This document shows, in pieces, positions 55,529 through 64,000 of a stretch of DNA of 64,000 bases (position 1 is the stretch's first letter; each line of letters opens with the position of its first letter). The stretch is taken from NCBI GenBank assembly GCA_965206655.1, contig CBDBKC010000023.1, forward strand, positions 8,927-72,926. The letters are read 5' to 3'. Origin of the DNA: JAPPLB01 sp965206655 (GTDB lineage: Bacteria; Acidobacteriota; Terriglobia; Bryobacterales; UBA6623). The notes beneath the pieces were generated by a model. The model searched no databases and was not told where the DNA came from. It worked only from the letters and a program-made list of their open reading frames with translations. The translations under genes and the position numbers were made by a program.

Positions 55529-55530
55529 CG

Positions 55531-55833
55531 CTACTTCTTGTCGGGGATCTTGACGACGATCTCGCCGCGTTTAGCCCAGCCGAGGTCCTCGCGCACGATG
55601 CGTTCAACAGCCTTGCCGTCGGGTGCGAGATCCTCGATCGCCGCCTCGAGGCGGTGGTTGTCTTCCTCAAGTCGGTGGATGGCTTGGTTGAGCTCTGCTT
55701 CTTTCCGCCAGGAATCGGTCAGTTCGGCAAGCGCGTCATAGCCGGTCAGCCAGAAGAAGCCACCGCCGGCAACGGCGAGCAAAGCGTAGTAAGCCCAGCG
55801 GCGGATCCCGTATAGGTTCGCGGCGCGAGACAT
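55531..55833 (-). CDS. ftsB: FtsB/DivIC-type septum formation protein
   Basis: The 100-residue protein has a short cytoplasmic N-terminus, one membrane helix (YYALLAVAGGGFFWLTG, about 15-31) and a periplasmic coiled coil (KEAELNQAIHRLEEDNHRLEA), then VERIVREDLGWAKRGEIVVK, the conserved C-terminal motif of FtsB. FtsB joins FtsQ and FtsL in the divisome. Start ATG 55833. Confidence 0.85.
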   Translation of the reverse strand: MSRAANLYGIRRWAYYALLAVAGGGFFWLTGYDALAELTDSWRKEAELNQAIHRLEEDNHRLEAAIEDLAPDGKAVERIVREDLGWAKRGEIVVKIPDKK

Positions 55834-55911
55834 GTTATCAACTATAGCCCAAGGTGCGGCCTGGTTTCAGTAAGATCGGAGTCTGCACTCCGAGGCCGAG
55901 AGGTTGAGCCC

Positions 55912-56274
55912 TTGACCGACAAAGTAATCGTCTACACAACTTGCGGAAACATCACCGAGGCGGAAGCCATTGCGCGAAGCCTGATAGACAGTCGCTGGGC
56001 GGCGTGTGTCAACGTCGTTCCGGGCTTACTTTCCTACTACCGTTGGCAGGGGAAAGTTGAGAATGACACTGAACTGCTTTTGATGATCAAGACAGAACGC
56101 GGCTTGGTGGACGAAGTGCGCCACACGCTCGAAACCTTGCATAGCTACGATCTGCCGGAGATGATCGTGGTGCCGATCATCGACGGATCGCCCAACTATC
56201 TGGAATGGATGGATCAGGAAATGCGGCCGGAAGAGACGGAAGAGGCACCGCCAACCTCCGAGGAAACCACGTAG
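55912..56274 (+). CDS. cutA: CutA-type divalent-cation tolerance protein
   Basis: The 120-residue protein matches CutA: VIVYTTCGNITEAEAIARSL, AACVNVVPGLLSYYRWQGKV, ELLLMIKTERGLVDEV and YDLPEMIVVPIIDGSPNYLEW. It forms trimers with a PII-like fold; its role is linked to copper tolerance and remains debated. The start is TTG 55912, with GAGAGG 8 bases upstream. A short acidic tail is extra. Confidence 0.93.
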   Translation: MTDKVIVYTTCGNITEAEAIARSLIDSRWAACVNVVPGLLSYYRWQGKVENDTELLLMIKTERGLVDEVRHTLETLHSYDLPEMIVVPIIDGSPNYLEWMDQEMRPEETEEAPPTSEETT

Positions 56275-56286
56275 ACGAATAGAGGG

Positions 56287-56637
56287 TTAGCCGGCGCGAC
56301 CACGCCCTTCGGCGCAGGAGATGCAGATCGGTGTTTCGGGCCGGACCATGAGTCGCGGTTCGGAAATTTCTTCTTCGCAACGGACGCAGAGGCCATACGA
56401 ACCATCCTCGATGCGTTCAAGGGCCCGTTCGATTTGCGCCAGGCGCGCTTGGTTGCGGCGCCGGATCTCCAGCGCCATCTGTTGCGAGAGCATGGCGTCT
56501 TGGCGCGTCAGTCGCCCGATCGCGCGGTCGGGCTCGACGGGGCGAGTTTCGTCCGAATCGGAATCGAGAGACGCTCGTAACTCAGTTCTGAGGGCTTCGA
56601 GCTGCAGCCGGTACTCGGTGTGTTTTCGCTCGTCCAT
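56287..56637 (-). CDS. DksA/TraR-type C4 zinc-finger protein
   Basis: The 116-residue product from ATG 56637 has a coiled-coil N-terminal half and a C4 zinc finger, C84/C87 (YGLCVRC) and C105/C108 (CISC). The sequence IERALERIEDGSYGLCVRCE is the family signature. Such proteins reach into the RNA polymerase secondary channel. The coiled-coil tip should carry DxxDxA in true DksA; here only PVEPDRAIGRLTRQDA is seen, which partly fits. It is convergent with cutA. Confidence 0.85.
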   Translation of the reverse strand: MDERKHTEYRLQLEALRTELRASLDSDSDETRPVEPDRAIGRLTRQDAMLSQQMALEIRRRNQARLAQIERALERIEDGSYGLCVRCEEEISEPRLMVRPETPICISCAEGRGRAG

Positions 56638-56728
56638 GGATTCCGAGCGTAGCAGGGCGGGATGGAGCACAGTGACGACGAACACAAACGGTCCGCCGCC
56701 ACAAGCTCTGTGATTCCGGTGTCGATAG

Positions 56729-57511
56729 CTACATCAACGCCGTTGGGCGTCGTGCCCAGTCCTTACCCTTATCTTTGGCGATCGACTCAAGCGCTGTAAC
56801 ATGCGCGGTCGATTGGGTCAGGATGTGGTGCAGATCGTTTCCGATACTGATGAAAGTGAAGCCCTTATCCAGGAACTCACCGACGCGATCGGTTCCGAAC
56901 AGGAATAGGCCGAGGATGACGCCGTTCTTCTGCGCTTCGGCGACGAGCTTGTTCGTGGCCGCTCCGAGTTCATCGGAGGTGTACATGTGCGGGAATTCGT
57001 ATTTTTCGTAGAGCCCCATCGACATGCAGAGATCGTTCTGGCCGAGGAATAGAATATCGACGCCGGGGACGGTCGCGATCTCTTCCATGTTCTCGATGCA
57101 CGAAGCCGTCTCGACCTGCAACGCCACGATGATGTTGTCGTTCGCGGGGCCGACATAGCCCAGCAGTCCGGCTTTGTTCGTGCTGCGCTGCGGGAAGTAG
57201 ACCGAGCGCGTGCCGGCTGTCGGATAGAGGGCGCAACTGACGGCCTGGCGGGCTTCCTCGGCGGTATTGATATAGGGCACGAGGACGCCATCGGCGCCGA
57301 CATCGAGGGCCTGCTGAATGCCGGCGCGGTCATCGTAACCGCCGACCCGCACCATCGATTTCGCTCCGCCGCTGCCGATCGCACAGATTGTCGTGGAAAG
57401 CTTCTCACGGTCCATCGGGCCGTGCTGCGTGTCAACCAGTAGCCAGTCATAGCCGCTGTGGGCCAGTTGTTCGGCAACGGTCGGGCTGTGCGCATTCAAG
57501 AAGAGCCCCAT
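56729..57511 (-). CDS. HpcH/HpaI-family aldolase, with a premature stop upstream
   Basis: The 260-residue product has the class II pyruvate-aldolase motifs: LLVDTQHGPMDREKLST, VGADGVLVPYINTAEEARQA, VALQVETASCIENMEEIA, GVDILFLGQNDLCMSMG. The family cleaves hydroxy-keto acids to pyruvate plus an aldehyde. ATG 57511 is not the natural start: the frame upstream reads MSDTTASGADFKQQL from ATG 57574, then a TGA at 57527-57529, then DGSPK joining GLFLNAHSP. CGA to TGA would explain it. The ATG at 57511 lacks a clear ribosome site, so expression may be weak or absent. The 2-hydroxyacid dehydrogenase gene lies 128 bases upstream on the same strand and may supply the next pathway step. Confidence 0.85.
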   Translation of the reverse strand: MGLFLNAHSPTVAEQLAHSGYDWLLVDTQHGPMDREKLSTTICAIGSGGAKSMVRVGGYDDRAGIQQALDVGADGVLVPYINTAEEARQAVSCALYPTAGTRSVYFPQRSTNKAGLLGYVGPANDNIIVALQVETASCIENMEEIATVPGVDILFLGQNDLCMSMGLYEKYEFPHMYTSDELGAATNKLVAEAQKNGVILGLFLFGTDRVGEFLDKGFTFISIGNDLHHILTQSTAHVTALESIAKDKGKDWARRPTALM

Positions 57512-57702
57512 TTTGGGTGAGCCGTCTCATAGTTGTTGTTTGAAGTCGGCGCCGCTCGCAGTGGTATCAGACATCGTGTTCGCTCCTGTCGTCTTCGAAA
57601 GTGGAGAGGATTGCCGGCCGGCAACCTCGTCAATTGGGGGAAGTTCTGAACTATAGCCGACTTACGGGACAACTGTCAAAGGGGAGGACGGAGCGCAATC
57701 CG

Positions 57703-58671
57703 CTAAGGCCGAACTTCATGCAGGAGAGGCTTGCCCTCCAACCCCAAGAACAGATTCTCGACCGATAGCCGCGCCATCTCACGGCGGGTCTCAACGGTCG
57801 CGCTCCCCAGGTGAGGGACAATCGTGACGTTGTCGAGAGCGAGCAGCGGGTGGTCGCGCGCGAGCGGCTCGGGCTCGGTGACGTCGAGTCCGGCGCCGGC
57901 GATGCGTTTGTCGCGCAGAGCTTCGTAGAGAGCTTGGGTATCCACGACGCCGCCACGCGCGATGTTAACGAGCGTTGCGGTCGGTTTCATTTTCGCCATT
58001 GCCTCGGCGTCGATCAGGTGATGGGTCTCGTCGGTGAGCGGGCAGGTCAGCACAAGGTAGTCCGACTCACTGAGCAGGTCATCCAGCGAACGAAACTCCG
58101 CCCCCAGAGCTGTTTCGTCGTCCCGTCTGCGACGGTTGTGATAGAGGACTTTCATTCCGAACGCCTGTGCGCGTTTGGCCACCTGGCTGCCGATGGAGCC
58201 CATGCCCACAATGCCGATGGTCGTGCTGTGGACTTCCCTTCCCAGCATGTAGCCGGGGTCGTAGTGGGTGAACTCGGGCGAACGAGCGTAGCGGTCACCC
58301 CTTGCAACAAGACGAGCCGAGGCGAGCAGCAGCGCCATACCCATGTCGGCCGTGGCGCCGTCGAGGATGCTCGGGGTGTTGCCGACGGGGATGCCTCGCG
58401 CGGCTGCGTCGGGGACGTTGATGTGATCTACGCCGACACCGTAGTTACTGATGATCCGCACCCCTGGCAGGCGGTCGAGCATCTCTCCGTTGAGAGGCGG
58501 GTGTCCGTACGTGTAGACGCCGTCGAGAGGCTCGGATGCACCGTTGATCGCCACTTCCCAAGGCAGCAAGTCGAAGCGGTCCGCCATGAACCCAAGCACG
58601 GTGTCATCCAGAGGACCGTCGGCCACAACCCGGGGTCGCTGGCCTGCTTGCTGCGGGGCGGGTTCCGGCAT
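57703..58671 (-). CDS. D-isomer 2-hydroxyacid dehydrogenase
   Basis: The 322-residue enzyme is NAD(P)-dependent, of the glyoxylate/hydroxypyruvate reductase type. The Rossmann motif is IGIVGMGSIGSQVAKRA, the catalytic arginine is in NIARGGVVDTQAL, the glutamate in GLDVTEPEPLARDHPLL and the histidine in VPHLGSATVETR. ATG 58671 is chosen because GAGGAG lies about 7 bases upstream; the frame opens 9 codons earlier. With the adjacent aldolase it could process hydroxy-oxo acids, which is inference. Confidence 0.9.
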   Translation of the reverse strand: MPEPAPQQAGQRPRVVADGPLDDTVLGFMADRFDLLPWEVAINGASEPLDGVYTYGHPPLNGEMLDRLPGVRIISNYGVGVDHINVPDAAARGIPVGNTPSILDGATADMGMALLLASARLVARGDRYARSPEFTHYDPGYMLGREVHSTTIGIVGMGSIGSQVAKRAQAFGMKVLYHNRRRRDDETALGAEFRSLDDLLSESDYLVLTCPLTDETHHLIDAEAMAKMKPTATLVNIARGGVVDTQALYEALRDKRIAGAGLDVTEPEPLARDHPLLALDNVTIVPHLGSATVETRREMARLSVENLFLGLEGKPLLHEVRP

Positions 58672-59059
58672 TGTCTCTCCTCGTCGAGTCGTCGTCACGA
58701 AGGCCGATATTCTACCAGCAACGGTGGTATCGAATGCCGCGGTACGCCATGGTCCTATGCATCGACGTACGTCTTGCAGCGGGGTTCATACGACTTGCGT
58801 CCTACATCGAAACGCTACACCCGAACTAGCGGATCTTCCCCGGTGACGGATGTGGTCCTTCGGGGGTAACCTTCGAACTGATCGAACGTAGGCCCCCTCG
58901 CCTACTCCAGCGAGGGCTCGTCGCTGCGGGGCGGCCGAGCCCTCGCTTTTATCCCCCACCAACGACGCTGATAGAATAGGCGGTCTTCCCCATGCGGCGC
59001 GTGCCGCCGAAGTGCCCGTCGCCCCATTCGCGATGGTGGTGCCGGGGGACGCTTTGCAC
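58672..59059. other. Divergent intergenic region with a hairpin
   Basis: No gene is supported in these 390 bases. They hold a terminator-like hairpin (58909-58950) and a weak -10-like TAGAAT (58972-58977) suited to the desulfurase-like gene. A small RNA ending at the hairpin is possible but unproved. Confidence 0.4.
58909..58950 (+). terminator. Rho-independent terminator-like hairpin
   Basis: AGCGAGGGCTC (58909-58919) pairs perfectly with GAGCCCTCGCT (58937-58947), an 11-bp stem with a 17-base loop, followed by TTTT. There is no plus-strand gene upstream, so what it would terminate is unclear. Confidence 0.5.
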
Positions 59060-60313
59060 ATGCCAAGCCTCGACTTGCCCTGGATTCGTTCCCAGTTCCC
59101 GTCGCTCTCTATCGAAGTCGCCGGCCACCCGGCGGCTTTCTTCGACGGTCCCGGTGGAACCCAGGTCCCGCAACAGGTCATCGACGCAATCTCCCGCTAT
59201 CTGACTACCTCCAACGCGAATACTCACGGCGCGTTTCTCACCGCTGAGCGTACCGAACAGATGCTGGCCGAGGCCCACGCCGCCGCCGCCGACCTGCTTG
59301 GCTGCGATGCACGCGAAGTCGTGTTCGGCCCCAACATGACGACCCTCACCTTCGCCTTCAGCCGCCCAATCGGCCGCGAGTTCAAGCAGGGGGATGAGAT
59401 CATCGTCACCCAGCTTGACCACGACGCGAACGTAGCTCCTTGGCACGCTCTAGAGGAACGCGGCGTCACCGTCCGCACCGCCGACATCCATGTCGAGGAC
59501 TGCACCCTCAACATGGAGCATCTGTTGAGTCTGCTAAACGAGCGCACCCGGCTTGTGGCGGTCGGGTATGCCTCGAATTCCGTCGGGACGATCAACGATG
59601 TCGCCGCCATCACGCGTGCCGCGCACGAGGCCGGAGCGTGGTGTTTTGTGGATGCCGTCCACTATGCGCCGCACGGTTCGATCGATGTGCGAGCCATCGA
59701 CTGCGACTTTCTAGCCTGCTCGGCGTACAAGTTCTTCGGACCGCATATCGGGCTGCTCTACGGAAAGGCCGAGCACCTCGAAGCTCTTCAGCCTTACAAG
59801 GTCCGCCCCTCGCCGAGCGAAATCCCCGATTGTTGGGAGACCGGTACTCAGAACCACGAAGGTCTCGCCGGCCTCATCGCCGCCATCGATTACCTTGCCG
59901 AAGTTGGCCGCCGCCATACGCCCGAAAAAATCGAATCGCGCCGCGACGCCCTAGTCGCCGCCATGAACGCCACGCAGTCGTATGAGAAGCAACTCTCCGA
60001 AAAGCTCGTACCGGCACTGCTCGATATCCCCGGACTCACCTTCTACGGCATCCGCGACTCCGAGCAGTTTGATCGCCGCACACCCACCGTCTCGATACGT
60101 ATGGATGGCGGCACGCCCCGCGAACTCGGCGCCTTTCTCGGGCAACGCGGCATCTTCACGTGGGACGGCAACTACTATGCGCTGAATGTCACCGAGCGCT
60201 TGGGTGTCGAGGCTCAGGGCGGCATGGTGCGCATCGGCCTCGTTCACTACAACACGCCTGAGGAAATCGACCGCCTGCTCACCGCCCTGCAAGATTTCTC
60301 AACGCGCACCTAG
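59060..60313 (+). CDS. Cysteine desulfurase-like class V aminotransferase
   Basis: The product of 417 residues has the PLP fold of NifS-like enzymes: AAFFDGPGGTQVPQQVIDAI, SNANTHGAFLTAERTEQMLA, DEIIVTQLDHDANVAPWHAL, WCFVDAVHYAPHGSIDVRA, and the PLP lysine in LACSAYKFFGPHIGLLYGK. GGTQVPQQVI and the SAYKFFGPH form place it in the cysteine desulfurase-like subfamily rather than IscS or SufS. The active-site cysteine loop of true desulfurases is not obvious. ATG 59060 has GGGGGA about 10 bases upstream. An oxidoreductase gene follows after 13 bases. Confidence 0.87.
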   Translation: MPSLDLPWIRSQFPSLSIEVAGHPAAFFDGPGGTQVPQQVIDAISRYLTTSNANTHGAFLTAERTEQMLAEAHAAAADLLGCDAREVVFGPNMTTLTFAFSRPIGREFKQGDEIIVTQLDHDANVAPWHALEERGVTVRTADIHVEDCTLNMEHLLSLLNERTRLVAVGYASNSVGTINDVAAITRAAHEAGAWCFVDAVHYAPHGSIDVRAIDCDFLACSAYKFFGPHIGLLYGKAEHLEALQPYKVRPSPSEIPDCWETGTQNHEGLAGLIAAIDYLAEVGRRHTPEKIESRRDALVAAMNATQSYEKQLSEKLVPALLDIPGLTFYGIRDSEQFDRRTPTVSIRMDGGTPRELGAFLGQRGIFTWDGNYYALNVTERLGVEAQGGMVRIGLVHYNTPEEIDRLLTALQDFSTRT

Positions 60314-60326
60314 GGGAACCTGAATC

Positions 60327-61661
60327 ATGACCACCCGACGCACCTTCACCAAAACCGCCGCCCTCACCGCCCTCTCTTACCAGCGCGTTGCCGGAGCCAA
60401 CGACCGCGTCCGCCTCGGTTTCATCGGCGTCGGGAACCGCGGCACATCGCTCGTCCGCGCCACCAAGGAATACGCCGACCAGCAAATGGTCGCCATCTGC
60501 GATCTTCGGCGCGACTACATGGAAAACGCGGCGCAAATCGCCGGCACTTCGCCCACTCTCTTCGGCGACTACCGCGACCTCATTGCCAAGTCAGATGTCG
60601 ATGCCGTCGTCATCGCCTCGCCCGACCACTGGCACGCGCTCATGATGATCGACGCCTGCAACGCCGGAAAAGACGTTTACGTCGAGAAGCCGCTCTCGCT
60701 CACGATCCACGAGGGCCGTCGGATGGTCGAGACCGCCAAGCGCACCAAGCGCGTCGTTCAGGTCGGCATCCATCGGCGCTCGGCTCCGTATTGCAAGCAA
60801 GCGGCCGACTTCGTACGCTCGGGCGCGATCGGACACGTCACCGTCGCCCGCGCCGCCCGCGTCGGCAACGAGTACCCGCACGGCATTGGGTCCACCCCCG
60901 ACGCCGCCCCGCCGCCCGGCATCGATTGGGACCTCTACCTCGGCCCCGCTCCCGCCGTGAAGTACAACGAGAATCGCTTCAGCTACAAGTTCCGCTGGTT
61001 CTACGACTACTCCGGCGGACAGCTCACCGACAACGGTGTTCACTTTCTTGACCTGATCCTGTGGGGGCTCGGCCAGGACGCGCCGCTATCCGTCACCGCC
61101 ATCGGAGGCAAGTACGCGGTCCAAGATAATCGCCAAACCGTCGACACCATGGAAGTCCTCTGGCAATTTCCCGGCGCGACGCTCGTCACCTTCTCGGATT
61201 TCGGCTGCAACGCCGCCCCCGTGAACGCCACAAAGCCCTTCCTCGCCGAGTGGCGCGGAACCAAGGGAACCGTCTACGCCTACGGCGACGGCTGGGAAGT
61301 CATTCCTGAGAAACAAGCCACTCTGCCCGCCCCGGGCGGCAACCCGCTCCCCGAAGGCCGCGCACGCCGCGAGCAACATCGCAACTCCTATGAACTCGCC
61401 ATGAAAGCCAAACAAGTCGAAGGCCGCGCCGACACCCGCTTCCATATTCGCAATTTCCTCGACTGTATTAAGAGCCGTGCAACTCCCAACTGTGATGTCG
61501 AGACAGCCCATCGCTCGACGACAACTGCGATCGTCGCCAACATCGCCTATAAAACCCGCCAACACCTGGTCTGGGACCGGATGAGCGAGCGCTTCACCAA
61601 CAGCGACGAGGCCAACCGCTACCTCCATTACGAATACCGAGCCCCTTGGAAACTAGGTTAG
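60327..61661 (+). CDS. Gfo/Idh/MocA-family oxidoreductase, Tat-exported
   Basis: The 444-residue protein starts with a short Tat-type signal (TTRRTFTKTAALTAL). The Rossmann domain holds VRLGFIGVGNRGTSLVRA, and DVYVEKPLSLTIHEGRRMVE has the conserved lysine. The C-terminal domain includes YDYSGGQLTDNGVHFLDLIL. Such enzymes oxidise or reduce sugars with NAD(P). It lies 13 bases after the desulfurase-like gene in the same direction, so they probably share a transcript. The C-terminal codons overlap an open frame of the opposite PQQ gene, which is a frameshift artefact. Confidence 0.9.
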   Translation: MTTRRTFTKTAALTALSYQRVAGANDRVRLGFIGVGNRGTSLVRATKEYADQQMVAICDLRRDYMENAAQIAGTSPTLFGDYRDLIAKSDVDAVVIASPDHWHALMMIDACNAGKDVYVEKPLSLTIHEGRRMVETAKRTKRVVQVGIHRRSAPYCKQAADFVRSGAIGHVTVARAARVGNEYPHGIGSTPDAAPPPGIDWDLYLGPAPAVKYNENRFSYKFRWFYDYSGGQLTDNGVHFLDLILWGLGQDAPLSVTAIGGKYAVQDNRQTVDTMEVLWQFPGATLVTFSDFGCNAAPVNATKPFLAEWRGTKGTVYAYGDGWEVIPEKQATLPAPGGNPLPEGRARREQHRNSYELAMKAKQVEGRADTRFHIRNFLDCIKSRATPNCDVETAHRSTTTAIVANIAYKTRQHLVWDRMSERFTNSDEANRYLHYEYRAPWKLG

Positions 61662-61676
61662 AGAGAATCTCGGCCC

Positions 61677-63298
61677 TCACTTTTTGGGGCTGGGAAGCGC
61701 AAACGCCACCACGTTGACAACCCGCTGACACAGCCAGATACTGGCGCCCGTTAACCGCGTAGCTGATCGGTGAGGCCGAAATACGCATGCCCGTGTTGAA
61801 GTGCCAAAGCGGCTCGCCTGTTTCGGCATCCAAAGCCGTAAAGAAGCCTTGGTCATCACCCGCGAAGATCAGACCGCCCGCGGTCGAGACAACTCCCGCG
61901 CCGTAGGAGCGTGAATTGATCTGCTTGTACTCCCACTTGCGCTCGCCTGTCGTCAGGTTCAGTGCACGGACAAACATCTGCCAGGGAAACTCCTGCGACT
62001 CAGCGTAGCCCGTGGCCGAGTAGTTGAAGCCGCCGGGGCGGAACTCCTGCTTCGCCTTGAAGCTGACCCCACAGCCCTCTTTGGCCGCCAGATAGAACCA
62101 GCCGGTGGCAGGATTGTAGGCCGGTGACATCCAGTTCGTCGCGCCGGAAGTCGACGGGCAGACAAAGTTTCCCTGTAGCGTCGGCTGGACGCCGGGAACG
62201 CGAATCGGCCTGCCCTTTTCAGTCAGGCCGGTTGCCCAGTTCAGCTTGTCGATGAAAGGCGTCCCGTGCAGGAACTCGCCTGTCTCGCGGTCGAGAACGT
62301 AGTAGAAGCCATTGCGGTCGGCGTGGACCATCAGCTTCCTCATCTTGCCCTCGTAAGGCGCGTCAACGAGGATCGGGATCTCGACCGAATCCCAGTCGTG
62401 AAGATCGTGCGGCGTGAACTGGAAATACCACTTGAGCTTGCCCGTGTCGGCGTCCACCGCGACCACGGACTCGGTATAGAGGTTGTCGCCCTTACGGTCG
62501 TCGCCATCGAAGTCGGGGGCCGGGTTGCCGATGCCCCAGTACAGAAGGTTCAACTCCGGGTCGTAGCTTCCGGATAACCAGGTCGCGCCCCCGGCCGTCT
62601 TCCAGGAATCTCCAGGCCAGGACTCACTACCAGGCTCACCAGGGCGCGGAATCGTGTGAAAGCGCCAGAGTCTCTCGCCTGTGGTCGCGTCGAGGGCGTC
62701 GAGCCAGCCGTTCAGTCCGTAGTCGCCCGCCGCGTTGCCCGCAATAATCTTGCCGTCGATTGCGAATGGAGCTGCCGGCGACCAGTAGCCGTCCTCCGAG
62801 CTTGCGACCTCCGACTCCCAGACCATGCTGCCGGTGCGAGCGTCGAGCGCGACGAGATGGGCATCAGGGGTTGACACGTAAACCAGATTTCCGAGCACAG
62901 CCACGCCGCGGTTGTTCCCCCGTTGCCGAGCTGGTTCACGACGCCAACTCCAGATCCGCCGGCCGGCGCGGGCATCGAGCGCGTAGACTTCGTTCGGTTG
63001 AGTGACGTACATCGCACCATCCACGACGATCGGAACGCTCTGCAGACGGCGCGCGCCCTGGCATGGGAAAGATCCAGGCCGGAGCGAGTTGGTGTACGTT
63101 TTCTTTCGTGATCTGGTCGAGCGGGCTGTGGCGCTGCGAATCGTAGGTGCGGCCGTAGGTGAGCCAGTTTTCCGGTGGCGGGTTGAGAAGGTCTTCGTAC
63201 GTGACTTCGCCCGCGAAAAGGCTTCCGGCCAGGAGTCCTAGGATTAGGAGCGCGCCGCCTGGGGCGTTGCGTACGACTCGAATTTCGTCTCGCGTCAT
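61677..63298 (-). pseudogene. PQQ-dependent alcohol dehydrogenase-like gene with two frameshifts
   Basis: The gene starts at ATG 63298 with a signal peptide (ALLILGLLAGSLFAG) and PQQ-propeller opening (NWLTYGRTYDSQRHSPLDQI). At about 63056-63058 the frame shifts: an extra G in GGGC breaks IFPMPGARRLQSVPIVVDGA, and the protein continues as MYVTQPNEVYALDARAGRRI. Blade motifs follow (ALDARTGSMVWESE, ALDATTGERLWRFH, VLDRETGEFLHGT). Near 61714-61720 a second shift replaces VVNVVAFALPSPKK* (stop 61677-61679) by a run-on to 61594. Restored length is about 540 residues. It is coupled to the cytochrome gene by an ATGA overlap. Both lesions could be assembly errors. Confidence 0.8.
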
Positions 63299-64000
63299 CG
63301 TCGATTCCTACCGCGTTGCTGAGTGGGGTCGTACTCTCTGAGAGAAAGACGGCTCAGGAAGGCCAAAAGGTTTTGGAATTCCGATTCAGCAAGCCGCTCG
63401 TCGTAGTCGGCGGGCATCAGGGACTTCTTCCCGTAGACGATCTCTTCTAGCTCGTCGCTTCTGAACAGATGGAGCCGGTCGTCGTCGCCAATCATCTGGA
63501 GCGAGAAGTTGTGCTCGTTCTTGCTGACACCCGAGATGGTGCGGCCGTCCTTGGTTTTGACCGTTACAGGACGATAGCCGAGCGGCGGATGCGGCTTCTC
63601 GACGGTGAGACCCTCGCGAATCTGCTTGAGTGACATCTCGGCGCCGAGATTCGTGAGATCCGGGCCGAGCAGGCCCCCGCGGCCGCGAACGACGTGACAC
63701 CGACCGCAGTCGCCCTTTCCCCAGAAGATCTCGGCCCCTAAATCCCGATCACCCTCCACAGGAACTTCGATGGCCCGGGCGCGCATGCTTCGTATCCAAG
63801 CGACGATCTTCCAGGCGTCGTTCTCCGGGAGACTCATCGGTGGCATTTGGCTGCCGGGAATGCCTTCCTGTATCGCGCCGAAGAGTTCCTCTTCGGTCCG
63901 GCGCAGATACCGCCGTGACGCGGCCATGGCGGGTCCCCGGTCACCGGCGGCGCCATCAACACCGTGACACGCTGTGCAAAGTTTGTTAAAGACCTGGCGA
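63295..64000 (-). CDS. Cytochrome c protein with two heme motifs (partial)
   Basis: The 3' part of the gene is in the window and the 5' end is off the right edge. Two heme motifs are seen: CTACH (in FNKLCTACHGVDGAAG) just inside the edge and CGRCH (in WGKGDCGRCHVVRGRGG). After the second heme comes a beta-rich segment (RPVTVKTKDGRTISGVSKNE) ending LMPADYDERLAESEFQNLLA, typical of cytochrome-linked propeller proteins. It is followed by the PQQ gene with ATGA overlap, so it probably accepts electrons from it. Confidence 0.88.
   Translation of the reverse strand, partial: RQVFNKLCTACHGVDGAAGDRGPAMAASRRYLRRTEEELFGAIQEGIPGSQMPPMSLPENDAWKIVAWIRSMRARAIEVPVEGDRDLGAEIFWGKGDCGRCHVVRGRGGLLGPDLTNLGAEMSLKQIREGLTVEKPHPPLGYRPVTVKTKDGRTISGVSKNEHNFSLQMIGDDDRLHLFRSDELEEIVYGKKSLMPADYDERLAESEFQNLLAFLSRLSLREYDPTQQRGRNRR

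Noticed and set aside
61594..61676. C-terminal run-on of the PQQ dehydrogenase into the oxidoreductase gene
   Set aside because: The family C-terminus VVAFALP is in the neighbouring frame and stops at 61677, so the run-on is a frameshift product.

Overview
The window looks like one chromosomal stretch from a Gram-negative, high-GC bacterium, most likely an Acidobacteriota member (Bryobacterales or Solibacter-like). This is inferred from gene content, not from a marker gene. LpxC and a TonB-dependent receptor show an outer membrane. The mix of PQQ-type dehydrogenases, Tat-exported Gfo/Idh/MocA oxidoreductase, DUF1501 plus DUF1549/DUF1553 cytochrome proteins, HEAT-repeat cytochrome and split F1-only ATP synthase operon is typical of Acidobacteriota and Planctomycetota. 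No rRNA, tRNA or CRISPR array was seen.

Layout. 0-5 kb: partial sugar kinase, a beta-CASP metallo-beta-lactamase protein, a secreted beta-propeller protein flanked by intergenic repeats, and an RDD membrane protein. 5.3-10.2 kb: F1 ATP synthase genes atpH-A-G-D-C. 10.4-14.3 kb: an EF-G-like GTPase and serA, separated by a palindromic repeat. 14.2-15.7 kb: an IS4-family element that abuts serA so exactly that its inverted repeat provides the stop codon. 15.9-22.9 kb: a rhodanese with a palindromic operator, folD, a PQQ dehydrogenase, dTDP-sugar genes and an SMP-30-like lactonase. 23-28 kb: a chemotaxis cluster that appears to be decaying. The CheY-CheX fusion and cheA each carry an apparent frameshift, and cheW is cut after about 30 codons by a degraded tyrosine-integrase remnant. 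28-37 kb: an accessory zone with a TonB receptor carrying an odd C-terminal extension, an IS630 relic, an IS1380 transposase, a HigBA toxin-antitoxin pair and a kinase-like gene lacking its N-lobe. 37-50 kb: mostly housekeeping genes (msrB, lpxC, rnc, eno) with the DUF1501/DUF1553 pair and TPR proteins, ending in VapBC. 50-64 kb: a 1,400-residue cyclase-like/HEAT/cytochrome protein, thiG, ftsB, cutA, a DksA-type regulator, an aldolase with a premature stop, a 2-hydroxyacid dehydrogenase, a cysteine-desulfurase-like enzyme, an oxidoreductase, and a cytochrome c/PQQ-dehydrogenase pair in which the dehydrogenase is frameshifted.

How the genes fit together. The F1 genes form one tight operon without F0 genes. 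The rfbC-rfbB, cheA-cheW, DUF1553-DUF1501, vapB-vapC and cytochrome c-PQQ pairs overlap by 1 to 4 bases, which suggests translational coupling. Secreted redox enzymes recur (two PQQ propellers, two cytochrome-domain giants, Tat-exported enzymes), consistent with periplasmic oxidation of organic substrates. Several single-base lesions fall at short homopolymers, so assembly error must be excluded before they are called true pseudogenes. No clear undescribed multi-gene system was found. The best leads are the broken chemotaxis island, the repeat family, the N-lobe-less kinase-like protein and the barrel-plus-coiled-coil TonB receptor.
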